Assembly (NCBI RefSeq): GCF_000002875.2
Contig: NC_009411.2
Coordinates: 682,001 to 746,000, forward strand
DNA from: Leishmania infantum JPCM5
Lineage: Eukaryota; Euglenozoa; Kinetoplastea; Trypanosomatida; Trypanosomatidae
Reading direction: 5' to 3'
Length of the DNA: 64,000 bases
In this document: positions 42,501-52,495 of the stretch, piece by piece
Position numbering within the stretch: the first letter of the stretch is position 1
Layout: each line of letters starts with the position of its first letter
Made by a program: the position numbers and the translations under genes
Notes under the pieces: model-generated
Told to the model about the DNA's origin: nothing
Seen by the model: the letters and a program-made list of their open reading frames with translations, nothing else
Databases searched by the model: none

Positions 42501-45500
42501 ATCTTCTGAATCACGTGCGTGGAGCCCGTCTGCGCGCTGCAGTTGATCGTCGTCGTGCGCAATGTTGGCCGGGTGGAGAAGACGTAGTCGAGCAAGGCGC
42601 CCTTCCCGCACCCCTCCGGCCCGACAACGAAAAACGGTTTGCAGCTGCCATCATCCAAGAGCGGCTGCAGCGTGGAGACGAGTCGCTTCACCTCCACCGT
42701 CTGCACCACCGGTGGGCGGCCCGCCAGCAGCTCGGCTGGGGTCACCGGGGTCGAGAGGTCTGCCGTAAACTCTACAGCGCGCTGGAGCGTGTCGTCCCAG
42801 TAGGTGTCGAACGGGCGACTGTCGGAGCACGGCTTCTGCCCCATTGTGGTGTAGATCCAGCCCGCCAGCTTCGCCGCGCTGCCGGCATTCAGGCATCCGC
42901 ACAGGCCGCGTACCAGCGAGTAAGCGAAGTCCTGCGCATTCTTGGTTAGCATCACGTGCAGCAGACACGTCTGCAGCAGACCCATGCGCGTCGTGGCAAC
43001 AGAGAAGTCGTTCAGTCGCTGTGCCTCGTCGACAGCGGCGAAGACATACTTGAGGATGAGTGGCTGCACCACATTCTTTGCATGCAGTGACTTGAACGCC
43101 ATGCCGGCCTCCACCACCGCCTCCAGCTGCACATCCTTTTCGGAGAAGAAGAGCACACCCATGCGCGACACCGTCGCTGGCGACGCATACTCGAGGCTGT
43201 GCGTCTCGAAGATAAAGTTCACATTGGTGCCAAACTGAATACGCACGCCGTTCGGCATCGTCAGCAGCCTGTTATCATCCAGCACCGAGTTGAGAGACTC
43301 GATCCACTCCGGGTCAATGTCGCCATCGCACAGCACCCACGGTCGCGCCTCCTTCGGCTGCTTCACAACGTCGCGCGCCGCCGCCGTCAGGACACCGTCG
43401 TACCACTCCCGTGTGTCAGCGTCCATGTAGCCGAGCAAACGACGCCGCGTCATCGCCTTGGGGTTCATGACGTGCATGGGCACCTCAATCTGCATCGTCT
43501 GCAGGGCCTTGCGAAGGATGTTCAGCAGGGTACTCTTGCCGCTGCCGCTGGGGCCCACCAGCACCACACCCGTGCGCTGCTGCAGCGCCTCGTACAGCTG
43601 AAGCACTTTCTTCTGCTGTGCGGGAATCGGCTGCAAGCCCAGTGCTTTGACGGCGCTCGCCACTGCCGCCTCCAGCTCCTTGTAAGTGACGTCCCGCGAC
43701 TCCACGCCAGGAAAGATGTCGCGCAGCAGTCCTTGAAAGACTCGCGCGTCGTCGAAGGTGAGTTTGCTGATGGTGTTGATGTTCAGAGACTGCAAGATGA
43801 GCTCCTCCTCAATCGTCTGAGTTGCTGCGGCGCCGGCGTTTTCCTTCCTCCAGCGCTGCAGCAGCGTACCGCCCAGTCGCAGCACTGCCTTCAGCGGGCG
43901 CAGGCCCCAGTCGTAGTGCTGCTGTCGACTCATGAGCTGCCCAGAGAGGCGGTAGAGCGCGACAATGCTCTTGGCCAGCGCCCGCGCATGCGTAAACCCC
44001 TCAGAGAAGAGCACCGTCGATGTGATGAGCTCGATGTCGGGCACACTCATCGCCACCTCGCGGAAGAGCTGCTTTAGGTTGTCCGGCAGTTGCGTACGAC
44101 CGCCATAGCCCTTTCCAACAGGGTTCAACGTCACGAAGATGCCAGCGTTGGTGTTCACCGTGATTTCACTGTTCAGCAGCACGCAGCTCGGCTCCTTGTT
44201 CTTGAGGGCCTGCTGAATGACCTGGATCATCTGTGAGATGGCGGAAAGCTGATCGATTTTGAGGCGGTTAAACTCGTCGAAGCAGCCCCACGCACCGCAC
44301 TTGACAATGCCGACAAGGATGCGCCCCATCGCTTTGAAGTCGATGCCCTCGTCGCAGTTGAAGACAAGCACCTGGCGGCCCATCGCCGAGCCGAGTGCCT
44401 TCACCGACTCTGTCTTGCCGGTGCCCGCGGGGCCGTAGGGGTTGCCGCCGTAGCCGAGGTCCATCCCCTTGGTGAGGACGAGGTAGCAGCGGTCTGTCAG
44501 CGGCGTGTACACCAGCTTCGCCGCGTTGCCTTGGTACTCGTACGCGTAGTCGAACTGCGTGTCGGCCATGTGGACGGTGCAGCGGTGCGTGCCATCCGTA
44601 GACATGCGGTACCGCAACTGCTTCGTCCACCACCACTCGTCCACGCGGCGGACGTTGCGCTTCATGAGGAGCTCGACAACCTCAATGTTGTGAATCGTGT
44701 CGAGGATAAGCGCCTTCACTTTCAGCACGTGCAGCGCGTTCAGCTCTGGCGTCATGGCGACGAGTCGGTCGAGCCGCCGACGGAGCGACGCGAGCAACCC
44801 GTTGAGCGACTGCGCAACGATCGCCTCCTCGGCTTCCCTAGCGAAGTGCACGCCCTGCGCTACCTGAAGGATTTGCGACGGATAGGCGAGGACACTGTCC
44901 TTTGTGGTCGCGTCTGGCTGCTTGACGCAGCTGATGAGCAGCTCGTGCAGTGTGTCCTGCATGCTCGCATCTAGTGCCAGAAGCCAGTCTTCCACGTCAC
45001 TGCCAGTAACCGCCACCGGCCTGCGCAGCGCCACCTCCTCTCCGTCGGCGCTAATCATGTGCGTGATGCTGGTGTTGTCGCTGCTGAATGTGACGGCGTG
45101 GATGCCCATAAAGAGTTTCTTGAGATGTACCTGGATCACAGACGGGTTTTGGCTGTGGCCGAGCATCTCGAGAAGGTCCTCGTCGCTGATGAAGTAGAAG
45201 CGCGGCAGCTTGCCACGCTTCGCCTCCAGGAACTCTATGAGTGACTTTTGGCACCGCTCCGTCTGCTCGAGGATGCCCTTCAGCTTCTCATGCACGTCCG
45301 TCTGGTTTACCAAAGACATCACACGCGGGTCCGCCTCGACCTCGCGCAAGATGCCAACAAACTCCTTGTCCACGCGTTTGAAGCGGGCCTGCTCGTGCGG
45401 CAACGCGCCGCGGGCAAAGATGGGCTCCAGATACGCCCACCGACGCTGAATGCTGTTCAGCAACGTGAGGCTCTGCGAGAGGGAAACGAGTTTCGATTCC

Positions 45501-48500
45501 CAACCAGACGCCTCGTCGGCGAAGTGCACAAAGAACGGGCTGTCTTTGAGCGAGTTCACGAGGGCCTGGTTGTCGCTGACCTGCGTCATAATCTCCTTCC
45601 AGTCCGTAATGAGGCGCACCTTGCTGGCGCTCTCCGTCGGTGCCGTGAGGTTGAAAACAGCCTCGAGCGCCCACTTGCGCATGTCCTGCAACGCCTCCCG
45701 CAGCTGGATCTCGCCGTGTGCGCGGGCGTGCAGGTGCTTCAGCTCTCCCTCCTTTGCCAGCAGCTCCGAGTAGTGGTCGAGAATCAAGCCGAACGTAAGG
45801 CTTGTGCTGGTCGTCTCCTTGGGTATGTTGAGGAGCCGAAACATTTCGTTCCAGTGCTCCGTCATCCAGCCCTCGCCGCGAACAAACTTCAGCAGCGGCA
45901 CCACATTCGCCCAGTCCGTGATCATGTTCAGCAGATAGACCGCGATGGGGTTGTGGGCGCTGTTAGCTGTATTCGCAGTGTCGCCGCTGTCCTTGTTCGA
46001 CTTCCTCCTCTTGCCCTCCCCGGCCACGTCCTCCACGGCGGCGCTGTGGCTCTCCTTCATTTTCTCGTTGAGCGTCGTTCGCCACTCCTTGCAGAAGTCC
46101 TCGAACTGAAACGTATGCGCGCGGAACGTGAGCCAGTCCTCGGCGCGCAGCTTCTCGAGCTCCTCCTCGAAGGCGTCGTAGAGCGACCACATGGCACTCG
46201 TCGCCTGCACGTCCTTCTTGGTGTCTCGCAGCACTCCAAAGACCGGCTTCACCTGCCCAAAGAACTCGCACTTGGACTCCAGCTCCTTAGCCTGGAGCTC
46301 GAGGTCAGCCAGGTCATGCAGCTGATCCTTGAGGGACAGCAGCACTTTGCGAATGGTCTTGGCTTCCTTGCCCAGGAAGGCCTGCATCAGCTGCGTCTTC
46401 TGCCGCTTCCACCCGTCAGCGAAACGCTGCTCATCCTTCAGGAAGCGCTGGATGAGGCCGTTGAGGGAGACGCGCATCTTCGATACCGCAGCCTCCATCA
46501 CCTTAGTGTGAGACGCCATCGCGTCCTTCATATGGTCCCAGCGGGTGCGGGTGGCGCCTATGTCGATGGAGGTGCCGACATGGTTGCGCAGCTCCTTGTT
46601 CTGCTCCAGCACCTCCTCCAGCTTCTTCTCGTAGATGCTGACTTGCTCCAACGACTCCTTGTAGCGCTTATTGGACTCTCCGACCTCGTCCATGGTTGTT
46701 GGTTGCCGCTCCACAATGTTCGACACGCCCAGCACAAACTCGTCGATATCATTCAGCGAGGTCTGGATGTGGCGGCGTATTCCGTTCAGGAGGGCCTCCT
46801 CCAGGCGATGCAGATGCTCCTCGATGCTCGCGCGCACCGGAACGGTGCTGATGGCAAAACAGTCAATCTTCATGACGTCCTCGATCTTGCCTATCTTCTC
46901 CCGGTGGTCCTCCACAGTACGAAAGCCCTGGCTGATCTTCCCGGCCACCTTCTCCATCCACGCATCCGCAATCGAGTCCAGGTGAGGCGAGCCGTTGATG
47001 CCGCACAGACCAACGACGATGTGCGAGCGAAATGCTTTGCGGACGCGGTTGAGCTTCGCGAAGAGCTCCATAGCTTTCGTGTGCACTGTGAGGATGCGGT
47101 CGTTGTTGGTGAGTGGCATCAAGGGGTACATCTCATACGGCGTGCTCGCGTCCTGCCGCTTAGGCTGCAAGCCGCGGAAGCGCAGCGGTACGCTGACAAA
47201 CTCGCGCAGTTTGACGTAGTAGGCCTCGCGGATGGCCTCCAAGCTGGGCTTGAAGTGTACAACGCCCTGCCTCAGTACCAACTCCACCTTGAACTCCGTC
47301 ATCTCCTCGTGCAACCTCTCCAAGCCGCGGCGATACTGGTACTCGAGGGCCTTGTAGATCTGCCCATCCCAATGCCGGCGCCAGTCCTCGTGGTCTGACA
47401 AGTGCTGCCTCGCGAGGAAGTCCTCCATCCTGCTGCGCAGGTCGTCGACGGTGATGCGCCACTGCTCCATGTGCGAAGTGAGGTCGACGCCCATGAGGGC
47501 AATCACGTGCTGGCCGAACTCCTCGTGAAAGCGGCGGACCTGGCGGTTGGCGTTGCTGAGGGCCTCGATTGTGTTCTGGAAACGAAGGTTGGCGCCTTCA
47601 AGCTCTTGGTAATTTGCAACGGCCACAGCTCTCGTGGCGGTGTCGTCGTACAGCACCTGTGACATGCTCTTTTCGATAGCAGGGAGAAGCATCCGGCGCG
47701 TGCACGGGAGAATCTGCGCAATCACGGTGTTGTGGTTGGCGACGCACTGCTGTGTACGCAGCGCTGCGGCACAGAGGTGCTCACAGGCGCAAATCGCGCT
47801 CTCGGTGCTGCTGCTCAGCCGCCAGAGCTGCGACGCCGTCGCCGACTCATCTTGCGCCGTGCTGTTTCCGCGATCCACAGTGCCGCCACGGCGCCGTTCC
47901 TGGCCCTGTCGCACCTCGATATCGTTCAGCCACGCCCGCACGTTGCGCACCTCCTGCACGAACTTGCGCAGTGACAAGTGCACTGTGCACGTCAGCAGGT
48001 ACGGTCGTTGCTGCTGCAGCTGTGCATCCTCAGCTTTGGCCACCACAACAGCGTCTTGAAGCTCGAGCATCTTCTTTGCAGTCGATTCCACCGATGCACA
48101 CCAGTCCTTCATGATGACCGCCTCCTCCTGAGCTGCCTTGAGAATCAGCTCGCGCGCGTGGGCCGTCACCTTCTCCGTGAGCGCATCCGTGGCGCCAAAC
48201 ACCTTGGCCGCCTCCTCGGGCACCATCACGCACTCTGCCGCGCACCCTTTCGCCGCACGCAGCTTCTGCAGCGGCGTCGTCGCGCGTCGGCCGTTGTTCT
48301 CAAACCGCGCGTACATGCGATTCAGCTGCTCGACAAGGTACGCGGCGACGCCGTCCATCTCGCGAGTCACAGCACTGCGCACCTCGCAGGGGCGCAACAG
48401 CGCGCAGTGCTTCCGTAGAAGACGCAGCTGCGCGTCCGAAGCTGGAGATTGAAAGAGTTGCTTCACGCGGTTCCGCAGGGCGGGCTCGGCGAAAGAGAAC

Positions 48501-49930
48501 TCCTTCTCAAACTGCGCAACCCGTGACTCCCACGCTGTGGTCGACACACCGCGCATGTCGACAGCATTCACCTCCGCGAAGATGTGCTCTGGATGCAGAG
48601 TGGACGGAATCGCCTCGCCCAGTTCTTGCATGCTCGCAAGCGTCTCACGAATCCGCAGCACTGTGTGCAGGCGCTGCGCGAAGGCGTCGAAGCTCTCGTC
48701 GTAGAACATGTGGCCCTCCCAGCCGACCCAGTCCTGCCGCACCAACCGCGCTACAGTCCTGCTCCACTGCTTGCACAGGTCAACGGCGCAGCTCAGCTCC
48801 TCGACAGGCATCCGCCATGGTGCTCGCCAGTCAGGGCCGTACAGCTCCACCTGGCCACGCAGGTACTCCCTCAAGTCACCTGAGACGATGCTCAGCAGTG
48901 ACAACGTCGTGACCTTGACGCGGTCTCTGTTCGCGGCGCGGTTTTCGTTCCAGTAATGGGCCAGCGTACGGTGTACCATGCGCAGCGCCTCGGGAGCCTC
49001 AGCAAGGTTGAATGTCCTAGAACGCCACGCGGCTGGTAGCTCGGCCTCGACAGAGGTGCCGGCATTCGACGCGAGTGCCTGTGCCCACACACGGGTGTCA
49101 ATCCACACCTTCGCCAGCTCCCCTTCTGGCAGCTTCAGCGAGCTGTACGAGTTTCGCAGCATCGAGTCATCCAGGCTGCGGAAAGCCTTACCATTCACAG
49201 TGGACTTCGGCTCTACGACGGTCGCCTTATCCTCCAATTCCGAAGCGTGAGAGCGGTGGGGCGCCTGCGCACCACCGTCAGCCGTATCGCCAAGCGTCTC
49301 CGCTTCGTCGTCCGTGTCATCGTCGTCAGCGTTACCGGTCACCGCGGCCGTCGGAGTGGCAGTTTCCACCTCCGCCACAAGGGGCGAGGCAGTCCGCGAA
49401 AACGCTTTCACACAGATCGCGCCTTGCAGCGCAACGTCGCAGCGGGCCCCCTGAGGACACAGAAGGGACGGAAACTGCACAATGGCGCGTGCGCCCTGCT
49501 TAGACTCTGCCACGACATCGTGGTAGAGCATCTCCACCATCTCCGCCACACCAGGAGCGTTTGGAAGTGCATCCACACTCGCGCTGTTGTCGTCATCCTT
49601 GCCCGGATCACTCCCTACGCCCAGCGACACACCCGACTGGCGCAGCAGCTTTGCGAAGGAGACGCTCTTGTCCGCCAACTTCCCAAACTGCGTCTCTTCA
49701 TCCTCGCCGGTGAGCCGCACTGAGGCACCGCGGCCGCCAGTAACATCGCGCACAAGCGCGCTGCACAGTGCCTGTACCTCCAGCTCTAGCCTGGCATCGG
49801 GCCCAAGAGGCGCAAAAGAGATCAGCAGCCAGCCGTCACCGCGCCGAGACTGTACATGGCCACAACGGATGTGGAAGTGGCGCTGCGCGGTGCTGACCAG
49901 CTGCGACTCTACCGACACAAGGCCCGACAT
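36563..49930 (-). CDS. DYNC2H: Cytoplasmic dynein-2 (IFT dynein) heavy chain
   Basis: A 4455-residue heavy chain of the retrograde intraflagellar transport motor, which returns cargo from the flagellum tip to the base. After the N-terminal tail and linker, the AAA1 loop GPAGTGKT (1833-1840) sits in a GNPYGPAGTGKTESVKALG context typical of dynein-2. AAA2 has GPSGSGKS (2126-2133) and AAA3 has GPEGCGKG (2437-2444). AAA4 reads GSTGVGRRN, with Arg2822 and Arg2823 in the Lys and Ser/Thr places, as in other dynein-2 chains. The long coiled-coil stalk with its microtubule-binding tip lies at about 3035-3330. The extreme C-terminus (SVLIPVYADAERH) also matches dynein-2 rather than dynein-1 or axonemal chains. 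Trypanosomatids have two dynein-2 heavy chains (DHC2.1, DHC2.2); which one this is was not decided. ATG 49930 is the first codon of the frame and the stop is TAG. It is the last gene of the minus cluster. Confidence 0.95.
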   Translation of the reverse strand: MSGLVSVESQLVSTAQRHFHIRCGHVQSRRGDGWLLISFAPLGPDARLELEVQALCSALVRDVTGGRGASVRLTGEDEETQFGKLADKSVSFAKLLRQSGVSLGVGSDPGKDDDNSASVDALPNAPGVAEMVEMLYHDVVAESKQGARAIVQFPSLLCPQGARCDVALQGAICVKAFSRTASPLVAEVETATPTAAVTGNADDDDTDDEAETLGDTADGGAQAPHRSHASELEDKATVVEPKSTVNGKAFRSLDDSMLRNSYSSLKLPEGELAKVWIDTRVWAQALASNAGTSVEAELPAAWRSRTFNLAEAPEALRMVHRTLAHYWNENRAANRDRVKVTTLSLLSIVSGDLREYLRGQVELYGPDWRAPWRMPVEELSCAVDLCKQWSRTVARLVRQDWVGWEGHMFYDESFDAFAQRLHTVLRIRETLASMQELGEAIPSTLHPEHIFAEVNAVDMRGVSTTAWESRVAQFEKEFSFAEPALRNRVKQLFQSPASDAQLRLLRKHCALLRPCEVRSAVTREMDGVAAYLVEQLNRMYARFENNGRRATTPLQKLRAAKGCAAECVMVPEEAAKVFGATDALTEKVTAHARELILKAAQEEAVIMKDWCASVESTAKKMLELQDAVVVAKAEDAQLQQQRPYLLTCTVHLSLRKFVQEVRNVRAWLNDIEVRQGQERRRGGTVDRGNSTAQDESATASQLWRLSSSTESAICACEHLCAAALRTQQCVANHNTVIAQILPCTRRMLLPAIEKSMSQVLYDDTATRAVAVANYQELEGANLRFQNTIEALSNANRQVRRFHEEFGQHVIALMGVDLTSHMEQWRITVDDLRSRMEDFLARQHLSDHEDWRRHWDGQIYKALEYQYRRGLERLHEEMTEFKVELVLRQGVVHFKPSLEAIREAYYVKLREFVSVPLRFRGLQPKRQDASTPYEMYPLMPLTNNDRILTVHTKAMELFAKLNRVRKAFRSHIVVGLCGINGSPHLDSIADAWMEKVAGKISQGFRTVEDHREKIGKIEDVMKIDCFAISTVPVRASIEEHLHRLEEALLNGIRRHIQTSLNDIDEFVLGVSNIVERQPTTMDEVGESNKRYKESLEQVSIYEKKLEEVLEQNKELRNHVGTSIDIGATRTRWDHMKDAMASHTKVMEAAVSKMRVSLNGLIQRFLKDEQRFADGWKRQKTQLMQAFLGKEAKTIRKVLLSLKDQLHDLADLELQAKELESKCEFFGQVKPVFGVLRDTKKDVQATSAMWSLYDAFEEELEKLRAEDWLTFRAHTFQFEDFCKEWRTTLNEKMKESHSAAVEDVAGEGKRRKSNKDSGDTANTANSAHNPIAVYLLNMITDWANVVPLLKFVRGEGWMTEHWNEMFRLLNIPKETTSTSLTFGLILDHYSELLAKEGELKHLHARAHGEIQLREALQDMRKWALEAVFNLTAPTESASKVRLITDWKEIMTQVSDNQALVNSLKDSPFFVHFADEASGWESKLVSLSQSLTLLNSIQRRWAYLEPIFARGALPHEQARFKRVDKEFVGILREVEADPRVMSLVNQTDVHEKLKGILEQTERCQKSLIEFLEAKRGKLPRFYFISDEDLLEMLGHSQNPSVIQVHLKKLFMGIHAVTFSSDNTSITHMISADGEEVALRRPVAVTGSDVEDWLLALDASMQDTLHELLISCVKQPDATTKDSVLAYPSQILQVAQGVHFAREAEEAIVAQSLNGLLASLRRRLDRLVAMTPELNALHVLKVKALILDTIHNIEVVELLMKRNVRRVDEWWWTKQLRYRMSTDGTHRCTVHMADTQFDYAYEYQGNAAKLVYTPLTDRCYLVLTKGMDLGYGGNPYGPAGTGKTESVKALGSAMGRQVLVFNCDEGIDFKAMGRILVGIVKCGAWGCFDEFNRLKIDQLSAISQMIQVIQQALKNKEPSCVLLNSEITVNTNAGIFVTLNPVGKGYGGRTQLPDNLKQLFREVAMSVPDIELITSTVLFSEGFTHARALAKSIVALYRLSGQLMSRQQHYDWGLRPLKAVLRLGGTLLQRWRKENAGAAATQTIEEELILQSLNINTISKLTFDDARVFQGLLRDIFPGVESRDVTYKELEAAVASAVKALGLQPIPAQQKKVLQLYEALQQRTGVVLVGPSGSGKSTLLNILRKALQTMQIEVPMHVMNPKAMTRRRLLGYMDADTREWYDGVLTAAARDVVKQPKEARPWVLCDGDIDPEWIESLNSVLDDNRLLTMPNGVRIQFGTNVNFIFETHSLEYASPATVSRMGVLFFSEKDVQLEAVVEAGMAFKSLHAKNVVQPLILKYVFAAVDEAQRLNDFSVATTRMGLLQTCLLHVMLTKNAQDFAYSLVRGLCGCLNAGSAAKLAGWIYTTMGQKPCSDSRPFDTYWDDTLQRAVEFTADLSTPVTPAELLAGRPPVVQTVEVKRLVSTLQPLLDDGSCKPFFVVGPEGCGKGALLDYVFSTRPTLRTTTINCSAQTGSTHVIQKIEQACVLANTNAGPMYRPREGERLVILLKSVNLPKADRYGTVELHSFLQQLILYNGFYNQDLEWVGVERVQIVASMNPTPSAGRYPVTPRLLALASIVTVSYPSKTSLVQVYATYWASLLQQTNIGQGKDYEKGTQLAHFMLQVYDKVRRQFEGEEYAHFSFSPRHLTKWVTNVLLYHIDTRTTLPAVLAYEASRIFTDCLPSAEDRRQALRTFSEQLATIGYAMPAKEDRFTTMFVTWFDPENGAAAVAATGDGARGNRSDGGEEAGGASAAAATSHRAVLKLVQKRYDDVRSEAERGLLQYSREFKELHVPLIPEILCWVTYVDRVLARPGGHLILVGSTGVGRRNAVLLAAHQQRREVVSFNMTHDYNLKQFRLDLRGFIQRATVQNMPLVLLIEDHNIVDAAFLEYVNSLLSSGEVPGLFSQEEMETMFSSMRDEAASDGHMGAIYAYFVERLQRNLRIALIMDHRHELFMNRLHSNPALMSKCELLWMGTWSGDMTKTICKMYLADEIAALESNPTNKGFHVHREVNAIHEGMGVRSTPHDVQVLLSTFRAILARKSSSSKDKMERLEAGLVKLKEAEESVEKVKKDVAEKKKDVERMQKAADKALNEIQSSMEESQEQRDEAATLQEHLKEEQTLIAKSRGQVEEELGSIKPMMEAARDAISTIRSEQLNEIRSLLSPPEAIRVVLEGVLALLGVNDVSWQSMRQFLGERGAKQRILDFEVKNMTPDIRRRVEKLLRDRASFFKAETIQRASVAAAPMAEWVKAMVEYSAIMERISPLTQQLEQLETNQKDGAAKLEHLQKRLKKIDTKVKELREGFSEKCKEAERLRGKLQAAEEELMTAKDLLDKLNGEKGRWATEAAAIREANNTMPKRALVAAAFLTYLGQETEGGRRRFLKMWCDRLGFPDVVEVTHFLRTEGDLLQYKSEGLSADGLSLENAVVMLDTEQTPLVVDPANKAVEWMREHLKRANTVVETISLHDERFTHTLELAIRFGKTLIVTEVADIAPLLYTILRRDLVPAGAKRVVQVGNKTVEWHDNFRIMLFSRQSELRLSPSAAALVTEVNFSVTSLGLEDQLLGVTLQQERPELEKQKVELLKDEESLQLQLNKLEERLLSDLAESQGGLLENTKLIKSLNEVKVQAYNIQQSLARSHELQVELDEKREVYRPFAHHGALLFFIVRDMETLNHMYQYGISDYIALFTQTLKTYQGDDEAGAKVQALIASFTKTCFHSVARGLLKKDRIAFGLHVLHGLWPAEYPQDLWGALVGTITNVKAIEDSQLPKWAPPSSRIKYASIVSSAAGQALAEKWHGGDPSRWAAVMNHATPESELGPRAAGSSTDASAAISDMERLLWINTFRPDRAPATSLQIILRKLELASLAPVMSLENTILSNGATAPILLITSSGADPSMEIQDVATHLVGKERFVQLALGGGLTDNALQQVRRCAVQGDWLLLKNLHLVLDWASVLENELCSMPPPNTSFRLLLTTEPHDLFPSVLLRMSNKVTVEAPPGVKQNLLRTYSLWDSAFLAAQSHAGARLLFGLAWFHAVVQERRTYVPQGWSKCYEFSPADLKAATNVLTSLATKSQLDWVTLTGFLETCLYGGRLENAADEKVLQLLIQTYFNEGVLLKEKSPLFSGVTAAHAGDHDKMVAVLQANMPDVDPPALLCMCDNADRTVQEDAAHATRESLRELCKKESTALTSGEKWRERLRQVMEVWKGSGIAANGVPQTVSSHTRDPEPMEVFFISEVNLLTALIKDLSAFFDTLHGVAEGTIIPDAEVRAEATELMSGRMPSRWLDRMDGPQEAKVWLALLWRKYNTTRDLARAPFSTTAAYDLSSLLRPQTFFNALRQHTARVTKAPLTDLVLLAAVDNVAHGSVIVKVAAKSLVMQGAALTGDGRLAAVQANSPSSVQLCVDIAVSWVPAVKVKHSSESVLIPVYADAERHTRIFPLRVKCAGEAEATKAALNGVACYLVSL

Positions 49931-52089
49931 GTGCGTGTCCAGAGGCCCGCCGGAGTGTTTTCGTCCGCGTGACTGTGTGTATCCTCTCGCAAGACTACCC
50001 GCCGTCTCAAACGGGAGAAAAACTCAATAACAAAAAATAAGCGTTCAAGCGAAAACGAAAACCACAAGTGAGGAAGGAAAACGCAGACAGGAGAGGGCGG
50101 CACACACACACGCGCGTGCATATCGTCTCTGCCCCCTGATTTCTGTCCCCCTCCCACCTTGCCCTCTCTTCACGCCCCCGGCGCACAGTCAACGGTGTCT
50201 GTGAGGTAAGAGAGGAAAGGAAGAGAAGGCAAATGGCGGCGGAACGGATACAGAAAAAAAATTCCTTTATAGAGATCACAGAGAGTGCGTAGGAGTTTGC
50301 CGAAGGGACGCAGGAGGATACACGCACGCACACACACACACACAAGCGACCACTTGAGGGCCGTGTGTAACGGCAGCGTGGTGAAGCCAAAATGAAAAAA
50401 AAAAGAGAGGGAGGGCTAGGAGATGGCGTTGTGAATGTGTGGATGCGCCGCCACGCGTGCACTCAGATGGAGTGCAGGCCAACATATATATGCATATATA
50501 TATGCATATGTATTTGTCCCGGAGAGAGCAAAGGCGATGGCGGGAGCCGCAGGAATGAGGAAAGGGAGGGAGGGAGGGAGACGCACATCTAAGGAGTGAA
50601 GAGAAATGGAGGGTAAACAACGAAGGTCCGCATGCCTGACAAAACTCGAGAGAGCATCTGTCCAGGCTGCTGCACTACTCACACGTCATCCTCAAATGTG
50701 AAGATGTTTCTGTGTGTTTGCGCCGTTGCGTGTGTGGCCGCCTACATGACCGCAAAAGCATTGCGCTCAGCTTCAGCTGCAACAGAAGCGTCACCTTAGC
50801 TTGTAGAAGACCTGCTCTCTTCATCGCTGGCACCGTTCTAATCAGCAAGAGCACCATAACGGAAGCTTCAGCGCAGGTATGCACACATACACCCACTTGA
50901 CATAGTCAGCCTCGGTGGGCTCGATCGGCCTTAGGAGGAAAGGAAGGGAGAGGGTCAGCTAACGCGGAGGCACCAGTGTGATGGAACACAAGGGGAGAAC
51001 GAAAAGAAAACGACCTTCTTTTGTTTTTTTCGGGTTCACTGCACAACTTCTCCATCACGAAAAAAAGCATCACTGTTGGTGTCGCGTCCCCACCCGCCTA
51101 CGCACCTTCATGCAATCGCTCACTTGGCGCTTGTGGTATTCTCTTCCTTTCTTTTTTTTCTTTCCGTGCCCTTGCTTTCCTCTCTCTCTCGCACACTTTT
51201 CTTGATGTGGCGGCGACTGTGCAAGGCGAACAATAACAAGAAGCAGATGCAGGGAGAAAGACAGGGAGAGCACTCGAGAGGTCACAGGCCCAACGCAGAG
51301 GGCCCTCACGGACGGAGGAAGGAGGAAATACAGTAAAGAAGAACCATAAAAAAGGCGCCACAGCTTCAGATAGACAACAAAACACAAAGAAGATACCGAA
51401 GGGCGCACGCACAAACAGACGCACGGCTACACACTCCCGCCCCCGCCCCCTCCCTCTCCCCCGCGCCTCTCTCCCCCTCCCCACTCACGCACATATATAC
51501 GGATCAGGGGGATGGCAAGAGGGAAGCCGCTAAGAAAACACAGAGACGCACGCGCGCGCAAGACTACCAACACGTACGCGCGGGAAGCAAGAACGAAAAA
51601 AAAGAAAATTGAAACAAAACACCACCACGAAGGCGACCAAATGAGCACACGTGCACAACGTAAAAGGGAGAAACTTTCAAAACAACAGCCGTGATGCGCC
51701 TCCTCCATTGCTCCTCCCCACCTTCTACGCAGACGGCAATCGCCGTGTGCAGCGGGGGCGGAGAGGGGGAGCATGCTTCGGCACTCGCGTGAGCCACCGC
51801 TTCTCGCCCCGCCGCTTCATCACTCGACCTCACCCATACAAAAAGTCCAAGTGCAGCGTCGAAGGCTGATTCGAAGAAGAAACGGTGCGGAACGCGCAAA
51901 GACGCCTCCACACTCTCCATCAAGGCACAAGATATTGGCAAGCAAGAGAAGGCGAAAAAAAAAACGAGCGCAGCTCCTCCTGCTGCTGCTGCTTCTGTTG
52001 TCGCTTGTGTCTAACGTGTGCCCCCTCCCCTCCCCTTCTCCTGCCATACAAGATCAGTCACACTCTGCACACACACACACAGCTGGCCC
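49931..52089 (-). promoter_or_regulatory. Intergenic region upstream of the dynein-2 gene
   Basis: No gene is supported on either strand. On the minus strand a T/C-rich stretch with AG lies near 50006-50040, a plausible acceptor shortly before the dynein start. It also contains a CA run (50327-50343), an AT palindrome-like block (about 50482-50512) and many pyrimidine tracts. Confidence 0.45.
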
Positions 52090-52495
52090 CCTGTCACAAA
52101 GCCCTCATCGCGTGGTGCCGCCCCCTTGGGGGAGGGGGGGAGGGGGGCGCAGGCTCCCCCACCAGTTGGCAGTGTGAGGGCCGGGGTGAGATACACGCTC
52201 GAGTCACGCGAACACGTTGTCCATCATGTGGATGGCACAAGCGTGTTCACTGTTGCAGGTCGCTCCGACGCAACATCATTCAGGGCCTGCCCGCCGACAT
52301 CCGCAGCAATGTATCGCTCTGACCTCCCCACGTCGCGGGTGCTTGACCTTGTCATCACCAGAAGTGGAGCGGCGCTGACAGGGGTAAGAGGGAGAGGCTC
52401 TGCTCAGCCTCCCCACAGAATCGGGGTGTACTGGGCCCTGAGGATACCACGCACTGGGGTGTTCACAGCTGACTATGGATGAAAATAAAACATGT
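52090..52495 (+). mobile_element. SIDER2-like retroposon, diverged copy
   Basis: It shares scattered blocks in order with the 55.3 kb copy: GCACAAGCGTG, CTG(C/T)CCGCCGAC and, near the 3' end, GTACTGGGCCCTG followed by a CCAC..CACTG-like tail. It ends in an A-rich stretch (TGAAAATAAAACATG). It is read on the plus strand, so it is antisense to the TBCCD1 transcript whose 3'UTR it probably lies in. Confidence 0.55.

Noticed and set aside
45248..47398. 716-codon plus-strand open frame
   Set aside because: It lies wholly antisense to the dynein-2 heavy chain; mirror frames of this kind are common opposite GC-rich genes and the translation shows no domain.
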